Positions 7,736 through 15,624 are shown, counted from the stretch's first letter. The stretch is 26,901 nt of DNA from JBHHZJ01 sp046758005 (GCA_046758005.1 JBHHZJ010000046.1:1-26901); one strand, 5' to 3'. Notes: generated by a model from the letters alone, not told the origin. A program made the numbers and translations.

Positions 7736-8710
7736 ATGAGAAAGGATTTCATTGCATCGCTCGCGGCCGGTTTGGCCGCGCTCGGCCTGCTGGCCGCGAC
7801 GGCCGGTCCGGCGGCGGCCGTCGAGTTTCCCTGCGGCACGGCGAAGCTGATCGTGCCCTGGAAGCCGGGCGGCGGCACGGACGTGATCTTCCGCATCTTC
7901 GCCAACAACATCAACGAAGCCGGCGCCAAGCCCCAGATCCAGGTCGTCAACATCCCCGGCCAGGGCGGCAACAAGGGCGCCAAGGAGGCCCGCAGGTCCA
8001 AGCCGAACGGCTGCACGCTGTTCGCCATCCATCAGAGCGCCATCACCAGCTACCTCAACGGCCGGGTGGACTTCACCTGGGACGCCTTCGAGCCGGTCGC
8101 GCTCCTGACCAGCACGCCGGACATCGTGGGCGCCGCCGGCAACGCGCCCTACGACAACATGGACGACCTGATCAAGGCGGCCAAGGCCGAGCCGGGGACG
8201 CTGCTCACCGGCGCCACCTTCGGCTCGACCAGTCAGTTCATGTGGCTGCTCCTGGAGGACCTCACGGGCGTGAAGTTCAAGTACGTGCCCTTCGACGGCA
8301 CGCGCGAGCGAATGACGGCGCTGCTGTCCCATACCATCGAGCTCGGCACCATCAACGTCGCCTCGGGGAAGAAGTACATCCAGGGCGGCGATTTGAAGGC
8401 CCTGGGCATCGCGGATACCAAACGCAGCGACCAAATACCGGACCTGCCGACCCTGCGGGAACAGGGCATCGACCTCGTCTACGCCTTGAGGCGCGGCATC
8501 GTCGTGCCGAAGGGAACGCCCAAGGCCGTCATCGACCACTGGGCCGGGGTCTTCAAGAGGTCGGCCGAGGACCCGGACGTCCTGAGGCAGATGAAGGCCA
8601 AGGGCACCGGCGTCGAATTCGTCGGTCCGCAGGGCTACCGGGAGTGGTTCCAGAAGACCTACGCCGACCACGAGAAGGTCGCGATCAAGATCGGCATGTA
8701 CAAGAAGTAA
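7736..8710 (+). CDS. tctC: Tripartite tricarboxylate transporter receptor (TctC/Bug family)
   Basis: This 324-residue periplasmic solute receptor has a clear Sec signal peptide (MRKDF, then a hydrophobic Ala/Leu stretch, then AGPAAAVEF with cleavage near residue 28). The mature part starts with the Bug-family pattern AKLIVPWKPGGGTDVIFRI, and HQSAITSYLNG and KYVPFDGTRERMTALLSHTIELG are the other recognisable cleft segments. It captures a carboxylate and delivers it to the TctA/TctB membrane complex encoded downstream. Bug receptors bind citrate, other di- and tricarboxylates, aromatic acids or amino acids, so the ligand is not assigned. Confidence in family is very high because tctB and tctA follow in the standard order. 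Confidence 0.94.
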   Translation: MRKDFIASLAAGLAALGLLAATAGPAAAVEFPCGTAKLIVPWKPGGGTDVIFRIFANNINEAGAKPQIQVVNIPGQGGNKGAKEARRSKPNGCTLFAIHQSAITSYLNGRVDFTWDAFEPVALLTSTPDIVGAAGNAPYDNMDDLIKAAKAEPGTLLTGATFGSTSQFMWLLLEDLTGVKFKYVPFDGTRERMTALLSHTIELGTINVASGKKYIQGGDLKALGIADTKRSDQIPDLPTLREQGIDLVYALRRGIVVPKGTPKAVIDHWAGVFKRSAEDPDVLRQMKAKGTGVEFVGPQGYREWFQKTYADHEKVAIKIGMYKK

Positions 8711-8736
8711 CCGGAGCCGCCGCTTCATACGGGATG

Positions 8737-8761
8737 GCCCGGGTCGCCAGGCGGCCCGGGC
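8737..8761 (+). promoter_or_regulatory. Hairpin between tctC and tctB
   Basis: A perfect 7-base GC stem, GCCCGGG (8737-8743) and CCCGGGC (8755-8761), sits in the 81-base gap after tctC and has no T tract. As with other receptor-permease junctions, it may protect the receptor message or reduce read-through into the membrane genes. That role is inferred from position. Confidence 0.4.
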
Positions 8762-8791
8762 GCCGGACCGGCCCGCAACCGCAAGACCGTC

Positions 8792-9283
8792 ATGCGCCGC
8801 ATCAACCGGGACGTGGTCATCGCCGTCTTCCTGCTTGCGATGTGCGGCGCGTTCTTCTGGGCCAGCTTCGACATCCGGCAGCCCGACTACGGGACCCTGA
8901 TGCCGTCCACCTGGCCGCGCGCCATCGTGGCGCTGTTCGTCGTCCTGTCGGCGATCTACCTGGTGCAGTCGCTGCGCCGGCCGGCCGGGGAGGACCGGGC
9001 CGAACGGCCTCCCGGGTTGAAGGCTTGGCTCGCGTACTACCGGAATCCGCTCTGGTGTTACGGACTGTTCCTGGCCTTTCTCGTGACCCTGCCGGTCCTC
9101 GGCATCCTGATCGGCGGCGTCCTGTTCGTCTTCTGCCTCCTGACCGGACTGGGTGGCGCGCGGCCGCGAAATCTCCTGTCGCACGCCGTCATCGCGCTCG
9201 TGTCCGTCGGCGCCATGTGGGCGGTATTCACCTTCGCGCTGGGCGTGATCCTGCCCCAGGGCATGATCTTCACAACGCTGTAG
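8792..9283 (+). CDS. tctB: Tripartite tricarboxylate transporter small membrane subunit (TctB)
   Basis: This 163-residue membrane protein fits TctB in size and layout. It has a helix at about 7-27 (VVIAVFLLAMCGAFFWASF), the typical GTLMPSTWPRAIVALFVVLSAIYLV segment, a charged cytoplasmic loop, and two more hydrophobic regions in the C-terminal half ending in LGVILPQGMIFTTL. Sequence conservation in this family is low, so the call rests equally on context: tctC upstream and tctA starting 16 bases downstream. TctB helps form the membrane complex; its exact role is poorly defined. Confidence 0.88.
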   Translation: MRRINRDVVIAVFLLAMCGAFFWASFDIRQPDYGTLMPSTWPRAIVALFVVLSAIYLVQSLRRPAGEDRAERPPGLKAWLAYYRNPLWCYGLFLAFLVTLPVLGILIGGVLFVFCLLTGLGGARPRNLLSHAVIALVSVGAMWAVFTFALGVILPQGMIFTTL

Positions 9284-9299
9284 CGCCGGGGGCCGGCCG

Positions 9300-10985
9300 G
9301 TGATCCTGGAAAACGTCGCCGCCGCGCTCGCCGAGCTGGCCACGATCAAGACCATCGTGTTGATGACGGTGGGCGTGACGGCCGGGTTGATCGCCGGCGC
9401 CATCCCCGGCTTCACCATCGCCATGGCGGTGGTGCTGACCCTGCCCTTTACCTTCGGCATGGACGCGGTTCAGGGCCTGGCGACCATGATCGGCGTGTTC
9501 GTCGGCGGCCTGTCGGGCGGGCTCATGTCGGGAATCCTGACCGGCATCCCCGGCACCCCGTCCTCGGTGGCCACGACCTTCGACGGCTTTCCCATGGCCC
9601 GCGGCGGCCAGCCGGGACTGGCGCTCGGCATCGGCGTGTGGTCTTCCTTCTTCGGCGGGACCATCAGCGCCGTCCTGCTGGTGACGCTGGCGCCGCAGCT
9701 GGCGCGCATCGGGCTCGAGTTCCAGCCCTGGGACTACTTCGCGCTGGTCCTCTTCGCGCTCACGATCACGGCCAGCCTGGCCGGCGAGAACCTGGTCAAG
9801 GGCCTGATCGCCGGCGCGCTGGGGCTGTTGGTCGCGACCATCGGCGAGGACGACATCAACGGCGTGGCGCGGTTCAACTTCGGCAGCGACGCCCTGCTGC
9901 AGGGCTTCGACTTCCTGCCCGTGCTGATCGGGCTGTTCGCCTTCAGCCAGCTGCTGACCGACGTGCGCGACCCCGCGGCGGCGCGCAAGTCGCTCGCCGA
10001 GACGGCCTCGGTCAGCGTGCGGATCGAGCATCGCCGCGCCGCGCGCGCGGTGCTCCGGCGCTGGATCAACCTGCTGCGCTCGTCGCTCATCGGCGTGTTC
10101 ACCGGGATCCTGCCGGCCGCGGGCAGCTCGATCTCCAACATCCTGGCCTACGACCAGGCGAAGAAGGCCTCGCGCGAGCCGCACAGGTTCGGCACCGGAT
10201 TCGCCGACGGCATCGTCGCCCCGGAGTCGGCGAACAACGCGACCGCAGGCGGCGCGCTCATCACGATGATGGCGCTGGGCATTCCGGGCGATATCGTGAC
10301 CGCGGTGATGCTCGGCGCGCTCCTGATCCACGACGTGATCCCGAGCCCGTCCTTCATCGGCGACTCGCCGGTCCTGGCCTATTCGATCTTCATCGCCTTC
10401 TTCCTCGCCCATTTCCTGATGCTGGCCCTGCAGTCGGGTGCCTTGCGCCTTTTCGTGCTGATCACGAGGGTGCGCATGTACGTGCTCGCCTCGATCATCC
10501 TGAGCTACTGCGCCATCGGCGTCTTCGCGCTGAACAACGTCGAGTTCGACCTGTGGACCCTGTTGCTGTTCGGGGTCCTGGGCTACCTGATGCGCAATCT
10601 GGGATTTCCGCTGGCGCCGATGATCCTGGGCGTGGTGCTCGGAAACATCGCCGAGCTCAACCTGTCGCGGGCGTTCGCCATTTCCACCGACCTGACCATG
10701 TTCGTCGCCCGGCCGTGGTCGCTGTTCTTCATCATCCTGGCGTTGTTCTCGATGTTCTTTCCCCGCTATCAAAAGGTCCGCGGCAAGCGGAAATGGACCC
10801 TCGTCTATGTGCCCTGCCTTCTGGCCTGCCTGTCGATCCCGATGGCCATGATGGGCGGAGCGGTCCGTCCGGCCATCGCCGCGGCCCTGGTCGTGGCGGC
10901 GGGATACCTTCTCTGGACGCGGGCCCGCGCCGGTTGGCGCGTCGAAGCGGTCGAGGATCACGACGTGCATCTCGAGGAAGCTTAG
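9300..10985 (+). CDS. tctA: Tripartite tricarboxylate transporter large permease (TctA)
   Basis: This 561-residue polytopic permease starts with GTG at 9300, behind a G-rich stretch. Family hallmarks are visible in both halves. Near residues 75-105 there is GILTGIPGTPSSVATTFDGF followed by PMARGGQPGLALGIG. In the second half there is FTGILPAAGSSISNILAYDQAKKASR, then FADGIVAPESANNATAGGAL and TMMALGIPGDIVTAVMLGAL. These duplicated Gly/Pro-rich re-entrant-like motifs are diagnostic of TctA. It would catalyse cation-coupled uptake of the ligand held by TctC. It completes the tctCBA operon. Its frame runs only into decayed transposase sequence after the TAG. Confidence 0.95.
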   Translation: MILENVAAALAELATIKTIVLMTVGVTAGLIAGAIPGFTIAMAVVLTLPFTFGMDAVQGLATMIGVFVGGLSGGLMSGILTGIPGTPSSVATTFDGFPMARGGQPGLALGIGVWSSFFGGTISAVLLVTLAPQLARIGLEFQPWDYFALVLFALTITASLAGENLVKGLIAGALGLLVATIGEDDINGVARFNFGSDALLQGFDFLPVLIGLFAFSQLLTDVRDPAAARKSLAETASVSVRIEHRRAARAVLRRWINLLRSSLIGVFTGILPAAGSSISNILAYDQAKKASREPHRFGTGFADGIVAPESANNATAGGALITMMALGIPGDIVTAVMLGALLIHDVIPSPSFIGDSPVLAYSIFIAFFLAHFLMLALQSGALRLFVLITRVRMYVLASIILSYCAIGVFALNNVEFDLWTLLLFGVLGYLMRNLGFPLAPMILGVVLGNIAELNLSRAFAISTDLTMFVARPWSLFFIILALFSMFFPRYQKVRGKRKWTLVYVPCLLACLSIPMAMMGGAVRPAIAAALVVAAGYLLWTRARAGWRVEAVEDHDVHLEEA

Positions 10986-11003
10986 GCTGCGTGCTCATTA
11001 AGA

Positions 11004-11273
11004 GCGTTTGAGGGGCGATGGCCGGAATCGTGGGGCACCGCCGCTTTCATACCGGGCGCCAACCCGCTCGAGCGGCTCGACAAGGAGGTCAAGCGCCGCA
11101 CCAACGTCGTCGGCATCTTCCCCGCCGATAACGCCGTCGTGCGGCTGGTCGGCGCCATCCTCACGGAGCAGAACGACGAACGGGCCGTCCGCCGGCGCTA
11201 CACGAGCCTGGAAAGCGTCGCCGAGCTGTGCAAACCTGACAGCCACGACCCGCCGGCTATTGCAGCGCAATGA
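11004..11273 (+). pseudogene. IS256-family transposase, C-terminal remnant
   Basis: Reading in the frame that ends with TGA at 11271-11273, the sequence encodes an unmistakable IS256/Mutator transposase tail. It contains PGANPLERLDKEVKRRTNVV, directly followed by GIFPADNAVVRLVGAILTEQ, then NDERAVRRRYTSLESVAEL. Family members read TNPLERLNGEIKRRT, VVGIFPNEAAITRLVGAILLEQNDEWAVQRARYM. Only about the last 85-90 residues remain. The catalytic DDE region and the left end are absent: the upstream sequence is the intact tctA gene, whose stop is in the same frame 30 bases earlier. This is therefore a scar of an old insertion followed by deletion, not a functional element. Confidence 0.9.
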
Positions 11274-11342
11274 GCCGGCAACCACCGCCGGCGGAGACGG
11301 GCGTTCGTTCCGGCCTCTGATACCACCTCCGGGGACACAACC
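11274..11342 (+). mobile_element. Probable right-end flank of the IS256-family remnant
   Basis: After the transposase stop, the segment containing TACCACCTCCGGGGACACAA (11321-11340) resembles the sequence that follows the transposase stop and forms the right terminal region of many IS256-family elements (typically TACACCAC-TCC-GGGAC). No matching left terminal repeat or target duplication is found, because the left end is gone. The boundary is approximate. Confidence 0.45.
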
Positions 11343-11379
11343 CCGACCGCTGACGGGGCGCACGGATTTCGGATCTTTG

Positions 11380-13113
11380 GTGGACAGGAATTCCCGCGAA
11401 ATCGCCGCGACGCTCGGCCGCGCGGTCGAGCATCATCGCTCCGGACGCTTTGCCGAGGCCGAGCGGCTCTATCGGCGCATCCTCCGGACGCGGCCCGATC
11501 ACGCCGACGCGCTGCACCTGCTCGGGGTGATCGCCTACCAGGTGGGCAGGTACGCGGCCGCCGCCGAACTGATCGCAAGGGCGATCGCCAAGTGCTCGAC
11601 CAAGCCCGACTACTTCACGAACCTGGGCAACGCGCTCAAGGCGCTCGGCCGGATCGAGGACGCGATCGCGGCCTACCGGCGCGCCCTCGAGATCGACCCC
11701 GCATCCGCCAGCGCCCACAACAACCTGGGCGCCGGCCTGCACGCCCTGGGCAGGTTGGCCGAGTCGGTGGCCGCGTACCGCCGGGCGCTGGCGATCGACC
11801 CGGGCTATGCGGAGGCGTACAGCAACCTCGGGATCGCGCTTCAGGACAAGGGCGAGGGTGAGAACGCGATCGCGGCCTACCGGCGCGCCATTGAGATCAA
11901 CCCCGGTTTCGCCGTCGCGCACAACAACCTTGGGGTCGTCCTCCACGAGAAGGGCCGGGTCGAGGAGGCGGTCGAGGCCTACCGCCGCGCGATCGAGATC
12001 GACGCGGACTACGCCGACGCCCATGCCAACCTCGCCAACGCGCTGAGGAACCTGGCCCGGCTGGAGGACGCGACGACCGCGTATCGCCGCGCGGTCGAGC
12101 TGAGACCGGACCAGGAGGGCGCGCGAAACAATCTGGGCAACGCGCTCGCGGCCCTCGGCCGGCTGGACGAGGCGGCCGAGGAGATCCGCCGGGCGCTCGA
12201 GATCGACCCCGACTTCGCGGAGGCCCACGTCAGCCTCGGCAACGTGCGGCGCGCCCAGGGTCGGCGCGAGGAGGCGACGGCGGCGTACCGCCGGGCGCTC
12301 GAGATCGATCCGGGCTCGGCCGACGCCCACCATTGCCTGGCGTCCATGCTGTACAGCGACGCCGATCCGGGCCCGGCGGCGGAGGCCTTGACCAACGCGC
12401 TGCGCCTGGATCCGGATCACGCCCGCTCGCACTTCTACCTCGGCGTCATTCGCGATCAGCAAGGGGATACGCGCGCCGCCGAGCGGCATTTCTCCTGGCT
12501 GGCCGCTCAGTCGGGCCGTTACGATTTCCTGCTCGACAGCTGGAACTACGCGAAGAGCCGGTGCGGCCCGTCGACCCGCTTTTTCAGCGACAGTTTCGAG
12601 ACCCTGGGCCACGGCATGGACCAGGCCGGGGTCAAGGGCCTCGTTCTCGAATTCGGGGTCCTGTTCGGCACCTCGCTGCGGTTCATCGCGAACCGCGCCG
12701 CGCAGGAGGTCCACGGCTTCGATTCCTTCGAGGGATTGCCGGAGGCGTGGGGCCACAACCCGCCCGGCGCGTACTCCGCCCACGGCCGGCTGCCCGATGT
12801 TCCGCCCAACGCGCGCCTTCACGTCGGCCCGTTCGCCGAGACCCTCCCGCGCTTCGTGACCGAATACGACGCTCCGGTGCGCTTCGTGAACGTCGACTGC
12901 GACATCTACAGCTCGACCAAGACCATCTTCGAATGGCTGCCGGAGCGGATCGTGCCCGGGACCGTGATCGTGTTCGACGAATATCTGTGCACGGCCCGCT
13001 GGCGCGAGGACGAGTTCAAAGCCTTCCAGGAAGCCGTACGCGTATACGCCTGGCGGTACGAGTACATCGCCTTCAACCTGTTCACCAAACAGGCGGCGGC
13101 GTTGATCCTGTAG
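11380..13113 (+). CDS. TPR-repeat protein fused to a TylF/macrocin-O-methyltransferase-like domain
   Basis: This 577-residue protein has two parts. Residues 1 to about 390 are ten to eleven tandem 34-residue tetratricopeptide repeats (consensus A-AHNNLG-AL---GR-EEA--AYRRALEIDP), a protein-binding superhelix. Residues from about 400 to the end match the TylF-like class of SAM-dependent methyltransferases. They contain LVLEFGVLFGTSLRFIANRA (SAM-binding region), VHGFDSFEGLPEAW, GRLPDVPPNARLHVGPFAETLP, the metal/catalytic region VRFVNVDCDIYSSTKTIFEWLP, and GTVIVFDEYLCTARWREDEFKAF. GTG 11380 is chosen as start because the open frame upstream runs back through out-of-frame IS256 remnant and is non-coding in character; TTG 11377 is the alternative. 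There is no signal peptide. The substrate is unknown; relatives modify sugars of antibiotics or surface glycans. It converges on the histidine kinase gene. Confidence 0.88.
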   Translation: MDRNSREIAATLGRAVEHHRSGRFAEAERLYRRILRTRPDHADALHLLGVIAYQVGRYAAAAELIARAIAKCSTKPDYFTNLGNALKALGRIEDAIAAYRRALEIDPASASAHNNLGAGLHALGRLAESVAAYRRALAIDPGYAEAYSNLGIALQDKGEGENAIAAYRRAIEINPGFAVAHNNLGVVLHEKGRVEEAVEAYRRAIEIDADYADAHANLANALRNLARLEDATTAYRRAVELRPDQEGARNNLGNALAALGRLDEAAEEIRRALEIDPDFAEAHVSLGNVRRAQGRREEATAAYRRALEIDPGSADAHHCLASMLYSDADPGPAAEALTNALRLDPDHARSHFYLGVIRDQQGDTRAAERHFSWLAAQSGRYDFLLDSWNYAKSRCGPSTRFFSDSFETLGHGMDQAGVKGLVLEFGVLFGTSLRFIANRAAQEVHGFDSFEGLPEAWGHNPPGAYSAHGRLPDVPPNARLHVGPFAETLPRFVTEYDAPVRFVNVDCDIYSSTKTIFEWLPERIVPGTVIVFDEYLCTARWREDEFKAFQEAVRVYAWRYEYIAFNLFTKQAAALIL

Positions 13114-13129
13114 GCCGCCGGCGGGCGGC
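13114..13129. terminator. GC hairpin exactly between two convergent stop codons
   Basis: Only 16 bases separate the TAG of the TPR-methyltransferase gene from the stop of the kinase on the other strand. They form a perfect 6-base stem with a tetraloop: GCCGCC (13114-13119), GGCG, GGCGGC (13124-13129). It can form in both transcripts, but there is no T tract, so termination is only a possibility. Confidence 0.35.
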
Positions 13130-14656
13130 TCAGCGCGCCGGCGCGGCGCGGACGGACGAACCCGCCCGGAGCGCCCGTTCGGGCGGGAAACACATCGTCA
13201 CCGTGGTGCCAACGTCGAGCTTGCTGCGCACCTCGATCGTGCCGCCGTGGGCCTCCATGAACGACTTGGCCAGCGCCAGGCCCAGGCCGGTTCCCTCGTG
13301 GCTGCGGGAAAAGGCGCTCTCGACCTGTGCGAAGGGCTGCAGGATGCGGGCGATGTCCTCTTTGGCGATCCCGATGCCGGTGTCGGCGACGGACAGCAGC
13401 ACCGCCCCGTCCGGCGCGTTCGCCATGCCCACGGTGATCCGGCCCGGGCCGGGCGAGAACTTTATGGCGTTCGAGAGCAGATTGATCAGGCTCTGCTTGA
13501 TCAAGCGCTGGTCGAGCACGACGGTCGGCACCTGTGGATCGGCGTTCACGACCAGCTCCAGGCCCGCCGCCTCGGCCCCGTCGCGCACCAGGCGCACCGA
13601 TCCATCGATCAGGTCGCGCAGGTCGGTCTCCTGTTCGTTCAACTCGAACTCCCCGGCCTCCACCTTGGAGATGTCCAGGATGTCGTTGATCACCGCGAGG
13701 AGGTGATGGCCGCTGTCGAAGATGTCCTCGGCGTAGTGGCGATAGCGCTCGTTGCCGAGCGGGCCGAGCAGCTGGCCCTTGAGGATCTCGGAAAACCCGA
13801 TGATGGCGTTGAGCGGGGTGCGTAGCTCGTGGCTCATATTCGCCAGGAATGCGGTCTTGGCGCGACTGGCCGATTCCGCCTCGTGCCAGGCCCTGCGCAG
13901 CTCGGCGTCGTGGGCCTGGATCCGCTCGAGCATCGCGTTGAAGCCGTCGGTCAACTGGCCGAGTTCGTCCGCCCCCTTCTTGGTCGCGCGCACGGAATAG
14001 TCCCGCTCGGTCGAAACCGTGCGCATGGTTTCGACGAGGTGCAGGATCGGCTCGGAGACCACCTTCTGCAGGCGCGCGGCGATGACGAATGCGATCACGA
14101 TCAGAACCAGCATCGCCAACGCCGCCACCAAGAGGTAGCGCTCGATGATGTCGTACAGCGGCCTCAGGTCCGAGCGGATGACGACCGTCCCGATCATCTC
14201 GCCGTCCAGTTCGATCGGCGCGCGCAGGTCGACGTATCCAGCCAGGTACCTGATCTCGTGACCGCGCGCGGACTCGATCGTGGCGCGCCCCCGCGCCGCG
14301 CCGGCGCGCTCCGGGCCCGGCGCCAGGTCGGCGGTGCCTGCGGCGCCTTTGGCGCGGTACTCGGCGAAGACGGCGCCGTCGACGGTGTGGATGCGCGCCG
14401 CCAGCACGCTCGGTTTGGCGCGAAGGGCCGACAGGGTCTCGCCGGCCGAGCGCGGATCGTCGAAGACAACGGCCGCGGTCACGTTGTTGGCGATGATGTC
14501 GGCGACCGCTTTCAGCTCGCCCACGATCAGGCGTTCGTAGGTGATGATCTGGCTCGCGACGAAGAACGAGGACGACAGGACCAGGACGACGCAGCTCGCG
14601 GCCAGGATGAGCCCCGTGATCTTCTGCTTGAGCGAGAATGTGCGGAACGGTCGCAA
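13130..14656 (-). CDS. Membrane sensor histidine kinase with CHASE8-like periplasmic domain and HAMP
   Basis: This 508-residue kinase has, in order: a membrane helix at about 11-38; a periplasmic CHASE8-like domain at about 40-172 (NNVTAAVVFDDPRSAGETLS, then LSALRAKPSVLAARIHTVDG and AVFAEYRAKG); a second helix at 174-195; HAMP at 196-248; HisKA with the phosphorylated His276 in NMSHELRTPLNAIIGFSEIL; N-box NLLSNAIKF (392-400); G1 DTGIGI (425-430); and G2 GTGLGL (455-460). There is no receiver domain, and the Pro/Arg-rich tail is short. The start is TTG 14656 behind AGAGG, 18 bases after the yfiR-like gene. CHASE8 is the sensor domain of YfiN-type proteins, whose output is normally GGDEF; here it is a kinase. 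The cognate response regulator is not in the window. Confidence 0.93.
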   Translation of the reverse strand: MRPFRTFSLKQKITGLILAASCVVLVLSSSFFVASQIITYERLIVGELKAVADIIANNVTAAVVFDDPRSAGETLSALRAKPSVLAARIHTVDGAVFAEYRAKGAAGTADLAPGPERAGAARGRATIESARGHEIRYLAGYVDLRAPIELDGEMIGTVVIRSDLRPLYDIIERYLLVAALAMLVLIVIAFVIAARLQKVVSEPILHLVETMRTVSTERDYSVRATKKGADELGQLTDGFNAMLERIQAHDAELRRAWHEAESASRAKTAFLANMSHELRTPLNAIIGFSEILKGQLLGPLGNERYRHYAEDIFDSGHHLLAVINDILDISKVEAGEFELNEQETDLRDLIDGSVRLVRDGAEAAGLELVVNADPQVPTVVLDQRLIKQSLINLLSNAIKFSPGPGRITVGMANAPDGAVLLSVADTGIGIAKEDIARILQPFAQVESAFSRSHEGTGLGLALAKSFMEAHGGTIEVRSKLDVGTTVTMCFPPERALRAGSSVRAAPAR

Positions 14657-14674
14657 GGGAGGGCGCCTCTTGGC

Positions 14675-15319
14675 TCAGTTCGGCGTTAATTCCGCGAGAT
14701 TGAGCAGCTTCGAGCTCAGCTTCAGCCCGGCGCGGCGCGCCGTGCGGACGTTGATCTCGAAGCGCAGCTTGTCCTCGTCGTTCGTCTTCAGGTTGATGAT
14801 GCCGCCCGCCCGCGCGAAGTTGGGCATGTCCGCCACGGTCAGGATCGGCCTGGCGCCGAGCGTTTCGAGGATGCTGGTCAGCCGGGCTTCCTCGGAGGCG
14901 CTGACGAACACCATGTGACAGGGCCGGGCGGCCCCGATCGAACCGACCCGGCGCACGACCACGATCCGTCCGTTGATCGGCTTGCCGGCGATCGACTCGA
15001 GGGCCGGGCCGAACGGGTCCTCGCCGAGCACGCACACCTGCAGCGACGTGGAAGCGCCGGCGAATGCGCCCTTCGGCCACTCGGTGAACTTCGCGAAGTT
15101 GTAGAGGAACGCGGCCTTGATCAGATACTCGCGCGTCGGCTCCGCGGCGCTGGCCACCGCCACCGCCTCGGTGCGCGCCCCCCCGGCGACGATCAGCAGC
15201 GGCAGCAAAAGCGCCGCCGCGAGCGTGCCGAGCAGGCGCCGGAGCGTCGAGGCGCGCCGCCGCGCCGGCGCCGGGCCGGAGGGAGTCGATGGCAAAGTCC
15301 GCCGATTCGCAAACGGCAT
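14675..15319 (-). CDS. yfiR: YfiR-family periplasmic protein (DUF4154)
   Basis: This 214-residue exported protein has a basic N-terminus and a hydrophobic signal region at about 27-48. The mature part carries the DUF4154 pattern: YLIKAAFLYNFAKFTEWP, LQVCVLGEDPFG, CHMVFVSASEEARLTSIL, ILTVADMPNFARAGGIINL, then RFEINVRTARRAGLKLSSKL. C96 and C134 correspond in spacing to the conserved disulfide pair of Pseudomonas YfiR, which represses the diguanylate cyclase YfiN from the periplasm. Here the neighbour is a kinase with a CHASE8-like domain, so this protein probably controls that kinase (inference). ATG 15319 is preferred. A GTG at 15349 would add ten residues, but GGAG lies upstream of the ATG. 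The gene is the first of a two-gene operon. Confidence 0.92.
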   Translation of the reverse strand: MPFANRRTLPSTPSGPAPARRRASTLRRLLGTLAAALLLPLLIVAGGARTEAVAVASAAEPTREYLIKAAFLYNFAKFTEWPKGAFAGASTSLQVCVLGEDPFGPALESIAGKPINGRIVVVRRVGSIGAARPCHMVFVSASEEARLTSILETLGARPILTVADMPNFARAGGIINLKTNDEDKLRFEINVRTARRAGLKLSSKLLNLAELTPN

Positions 15320-15344
15320 CGCGGTGCAGGGCTCCGAGGCCGTG

Positions 15345-15465
15345 TACACAATAATGTCACAGAGCAGTATATAGTAAGTAACGAATTAATAGAATAGGAA
15401 TATATCATGAACGCACAATATCTCGTTTACCGTTAATAAGTAAATTTTTCGATAACAATTCATGA
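15345..15465 (-). promoter_or_regulatory. AT-rich leader/promoter island upstream of yfiR-kinase
   Basis: About 120 bases are strongly AT-rich in a GC-rich window and contain no gene. On the minus strand, reading toward yfiR, there are several -10-like hexamers, the best being TATACT (5/6 to consensus) within TTACTTACTATATACTG, but no clear -35 at 17 bases. The self-complementary TCATGA occurs twice. It is the likely promoter region of the yfiR-kinase operon; the exact start is not resolvable by eye. Confidence 0.5.
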
Positions 15466-15564
15466 AATGCCGCGGATGTCGCGAAACGGACACCCCGCGC
15501 GCCGATCCGGCAACAAAGCCGCCGCTTTTGGCCCCGGCCCACGGCGCCCTTGGGCCGGCCCGCC

Positions 15565-15601
15565 CAAGAAAAGAGGGGCGGGGTGCGACCCCCCGCCCCT
15601 T
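15565..15601 (-). terminator. Rho-independent terminator of the glycerol operon
   Basis: A 10-base perfect GC stem, AGGGGCGGGG (15574-15583) and CCCCGCCCCT (15591-15600), has a 7-base loop. On the minus strand it is followed by CTTTTCTT, the T-rich run expected of an intrinsic terminator for leftward transcription. It lies about 180 bases beyond the glpV stop, so it should end the glp operon transcript and insulate the yfiR promoter. A second hairpin (15534-15540 with 15552-15558) lies just further downstream. Confidence 0.75.
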
Positions 15602-15624
15602 GTGAAAAACGGCTGAGCGCGCGC

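Noticed and set aside
7736..10985. Assigning citrate as the substrate of the TctCBA system
   Set aside because: Bug-family receptors bind very different acids, and nothing in the neighbourhood (no citrate enzymes, no tctDE regulator) identifies the ligand.
11008..11379. 124-codon N-terminal extension of the TPR-methyltransferase protein
   Set aside because: It is Ser/Arg/Thr/Pro-rich noise read out of frame through an IS256 transposase remnant. The TPR homology begins right after GTG 11380.
11590..12480. Regular 102-base DNA repeats that could be taken for a CRISPR or tandem-repeat array
   Set aside because: The periodicity is explained by 34-codon TPR units in one open frame. The repeats diverge at the DNA level and there are no unique spacers.
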